Under the pieces are notes generated by a model that worked only from the letters and a program-made list of their open reading frames with translations, had not been told where the DNA came from and did not search any database. A stretch of DNA of 46,931 bases, from the IMG/VR virus record IMGVR_UViG_3300022072_000001, positions 1 through 46,931 of that record; one strand, 5' to 3'. The first letter of the stretch is position 1; each line of letters opens with the position of its first letter. Origin of the DNA: a virus. This document shows positions 45,062 through 46,931 of the stretch, piece after piece. Position numbers and translations under genes: made by a program.

Positions 45062-46931
45062 GTTAATTTGATTTATAATTTTATTCTAACATCTGTCCCT
45101 ATTCTGTATAGGGAAAATTGTAATAAGTCAGTATCCGCAATTGCTGCGGCCTCATTTGCGTAATTTTCTAATTCTGCTATAACGTTTGTTTTTCCGTTGA
45201 CTTGTTTGACGTTTAATTCTGCAAATCCATTAGCAATATTTGCGGTATGTAATAGTTTAGCTCCATCTTCTTCTATGGTAACAGAACCAAGTATTCCGCT
45301 TTTTCCGTAGATTAAATTCGATTGCGTATTAGTGAATTGAAGGTTACTAGTTGCACCATTGCTTAGATTATTCTGTAAGCTCCAAGTTCCTGTATTAGTG
45401 TGAGATGGGTTTGCGCTTCCTGTCAAATTAGTACTAAGCATGTTGGTTTTGTTTGTTGTAATCGTCAACAAACTAGGATTGCTAGAATCTAAATTAAAAT
45501 CCGTTGAATTAAATCTAATTATAGCGTCATTTATTAGCGTGAAATTAAGATTTCCTGTTTCTTGAAATATTACTCCAGTAATACCATCAGCGCCTGCTGG
45601 CCCTTGTGGACCTTCTGGACCTTGTGGACCTTGCTGACCTGGTGCTCCTACATTACTATTTATATTAGATAGTGCTGTATTCAAATCGTTATTTCCTGCC
45701 GTGGTGGGGTCTGTAACGGTTACATCTGTACCTAAGATTTTTTCAAATTCGACTTGTCCAAATGTAGTTATATTTTTCATAAATCCGCCCACATTCGTAC
45801 CACTGGCTGGCTGAATATTTACTGTACCGCCTTCCCCATCTATTAAAATACTGCCTCCTGCTGTTGCTGCAATTCCTATATCTTTTGCTTGCACCGTGAA
45901 TGCGCTACCTGTACCACTAGAAGCAAACCAAAGCCCTTTATTATAGTAACTATATATTCTAGTACTTCCATTTGCGCCCGTTTGTGTTTGGTTGGCGCTT
46001 GCTAAGTTGTTTATAGTAGGCTTATTTGTTAAATCTGTATAACTACCAGAAAACAGACTAGGCTTGTTCAAAACCAAGGCATCCCCTGTAGTGGCATCCC
46101 AATCCGCATTTACATTGACCTCCGCACCTGTGGCAATTCCCGCCAATTTTGTAGCATCCGCACTTGGATAGGTATTCTTTGCCGTGTTCGCCGTTATTGC
46201 GCTTGCTTGTCCTGCTGTGATTGTCGTAGGCTTTCCTGAAACATTTGCCCATGTAGGGGCTATAACAGCATTAAATTCTGTTAATGAAATTTTCTTTTCT
46301 TCTGTAGCATCAGCATACACAAAATAAGAGGTACTTATAGGAGTGTCATCCGTGGGCAATTCTGCAAAATTCAAATAAAGTTCTGTATTTATTGCCTCTA
46401 AATCTAAACCTAATCCAGTTGTAATAAGATTGTTTATTGTAGGCTTATTTATTAAGTCTGTATAACTACCAGAAAACAGACTAGGTAAATTTGAAAGTGA
46501 ATTATAGTTACCATCAAACAGACTAGGTAAATTTGAAAGTGAATTATAGTTACCATCAAACAAACTAGGTTTATTTAGTATAAAAGCATCACCTGTGGTA
46601 GCATCCCAATCAGACTGCACATTGACTTCAGCGCCTGCCTCAATCCCTGCCAGCTTGGAAGCATCTGCACTTGGGTAGGTATTCTTTGCCGTGTTCGCTG
46701 TGATTTCATTGGCTTGTCCTGCTGTGATGGTTGTAGGCTTATTCAAAATCAAAGCATCACCTGTGGTAGCATCCCAATCAGACTGCACATTGACTTCAGC
46801 GCCTGCCTCAATCCCTGCCAGCTTGGAAGCATCTGCACTTGGGTAGGTATTCTTTGCCGTGTTCGCTGTGATTTCATTGGCTTGTCCTGCTGTGATGGTT
46901 GTAGGCTTATTCAAAATCAAAGCATCACCTG
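44817..46931. repeat. Terminal direct repeat, right copy
   Basis: Identical, wherever compared, to bases 1-2115. It ends at the window edge within the third 168-bp unit of the long fibre gene, so the true limit of the repeat cannot be seen. Confidence 0.95.
45073..46931 (-). CDS. Long tail fibre protein, 3' part (duplicate copy, 5' end cut off)
   Basis: The frame runs in from the right edge and stops at 45073. It reproduces the C-terminal 619 or so residues of the fibre at 257-2914: last 56-residue modules, collagen-like triplets, and the ending L-Y-R-I-G-T-D-V-R-I-K-L. The start, signal peptide and some repeat units are missing because the window ends. Not a second gene. Confidence 0.9.
   Translation of the reverse strand, partial: GDALILNKPTTITAGQANEITANTAKNTYPSADASKLAGIEAGAEVNVQSDWDATTGDALILNKPTTITAGQANEITANTAKNTYPSADASKLAGIEAGAEVNVQSDWDATTGDAFILNKPSLFDGNYNSLSNLPSLFDGNYNSLSNLPSLFSGSYTDLINKPTINNLITTGLGLDLEAINTELYLNFAELPTDDTPISTSYFVYADATEEKKISLTEFNAVIAPTWANVSGKPTTITAGQASAITANTAKNTYPSADATKLAGIATGAEVNVNADWDATTGDALVLNKPSLFSGSYTDLTNKPTINNLASANQTQTGANGSTRIYSYYNKGLWFASSGTGSAFTVQAKDIGIAATAGGSILIDGEGGTVNIQPASGTNVGGFMKNITTFGQVEFEKILGTDVTVTDPTTAGNNDLNTALSNINSNVGAPGQQGPQGPEGPQGPAGADGITGVIFQETGNLNFTLINDAIIRFNSTDFNLDSSNPSLLTITTNKTNMLSTNLTGSANPSHTNTGTWSLQNNLSNGATSNLQFTNTQSNLIYGKSGILGSVTIEEDGAKLLHTANIANGFAELNVKQVNGKTNVIAELENYANEAAAIADTDLLQFSLYRIGTDVRIKL

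Noticed and set aside
45073-46931. A second long fibre gene
   Set aside because: Same sequence as 257-2115; it is the window's overlapping end and not a paralogue.

Overview
The window looks like one complete genome of a tailed phage (siphovirus-type gene order) that infects a member of the Bacteroidota, probably a flavobacterium-like host. Evidence for the host: low G+C; promoters of the form TTG-N20-TAnnTTTG; starts preceded by A/T-rich leaders rather than Shine-Dalgarno sequences; a Bacteroidetes-type tyrosine recombinase; and Sec signal peptides that end in the A-Q/S-Q junction common in that phylum. Bases 1-2115 recur without visible change at 44817-46931, so the molecule is either circular or terminally redundant with a unit of 44,816 bp. 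The first and last genes are partial duplicate copies cut by the window edges.

Almost everything is on the minus strand. Read in transcription order: a terminase block (small transmembrane peptide, TerS, TerL; promoter about 24029-24059, terminator 22005-22040); then the virion block from a second strong promoter (about 21943-21973): a putative structural protein, portal, scaffold, major capsid protein, connector and tail-completion candidates, a cell-wall amidase, two small tail-assembly candidates and the tape measure (to 10105). A short plus-strand island (8840-9972) carries an antirepressor-type gene behind an unusually structured leader. The tail tip and fibre block follows (8738 to 257) and continues across the window join into 45061-41908: S74-chaperone fibre, exported protein, membrane/coiled-coil (holin candidate), cupin-like protein and EF-hand protein, ending at a strong terminator (41842-41873).

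The early block lies between 24 and 38.6 kb: a RecA-like ATPase (Sak4-like), a possible degenerate PD-(D/E)XK protein, a tandem winged-helix regulator, a replisome-organiser initiator with in-gene 42-bp tandem repeats (candidate origin), a C5 DNA methyltransferase, a VRR-NUC nuclease, many small unknowns, a protein with about 50 tetrapeptide repeats, and a tyrosine recombinase that lacks two expected catalytic residues. A divergent region at 38.4-40.6 kb (small HTH-like gene on minus; three unknown genes on plus) looks like a regulatory switch. The 40.65-41.9 kb stretch is decayed or low-complexity: a truncated GIY-YIG-like reading frame, an ORF fragment without a start, a 29-nt poly-T run and GGTTA repeats.

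The most unusual signals are: (1) at least six neighbouring late/tail proteins with N-terminal export signals; (2) an interleaved, possibly kissing-loop leader RNA that places a hairpin directly on the antirepressor start codon; (3) a 14-mer (TTTTCAAATATCAA) placed after hairpins upstream of early genes; (4) the tetrapeptide-repeat protein; (5) an amidase without ATG that is open in the -1 frame through an A9 run in the preceding gene. All family assignments are from reading the sequence and from memory of the families; no searches were run.
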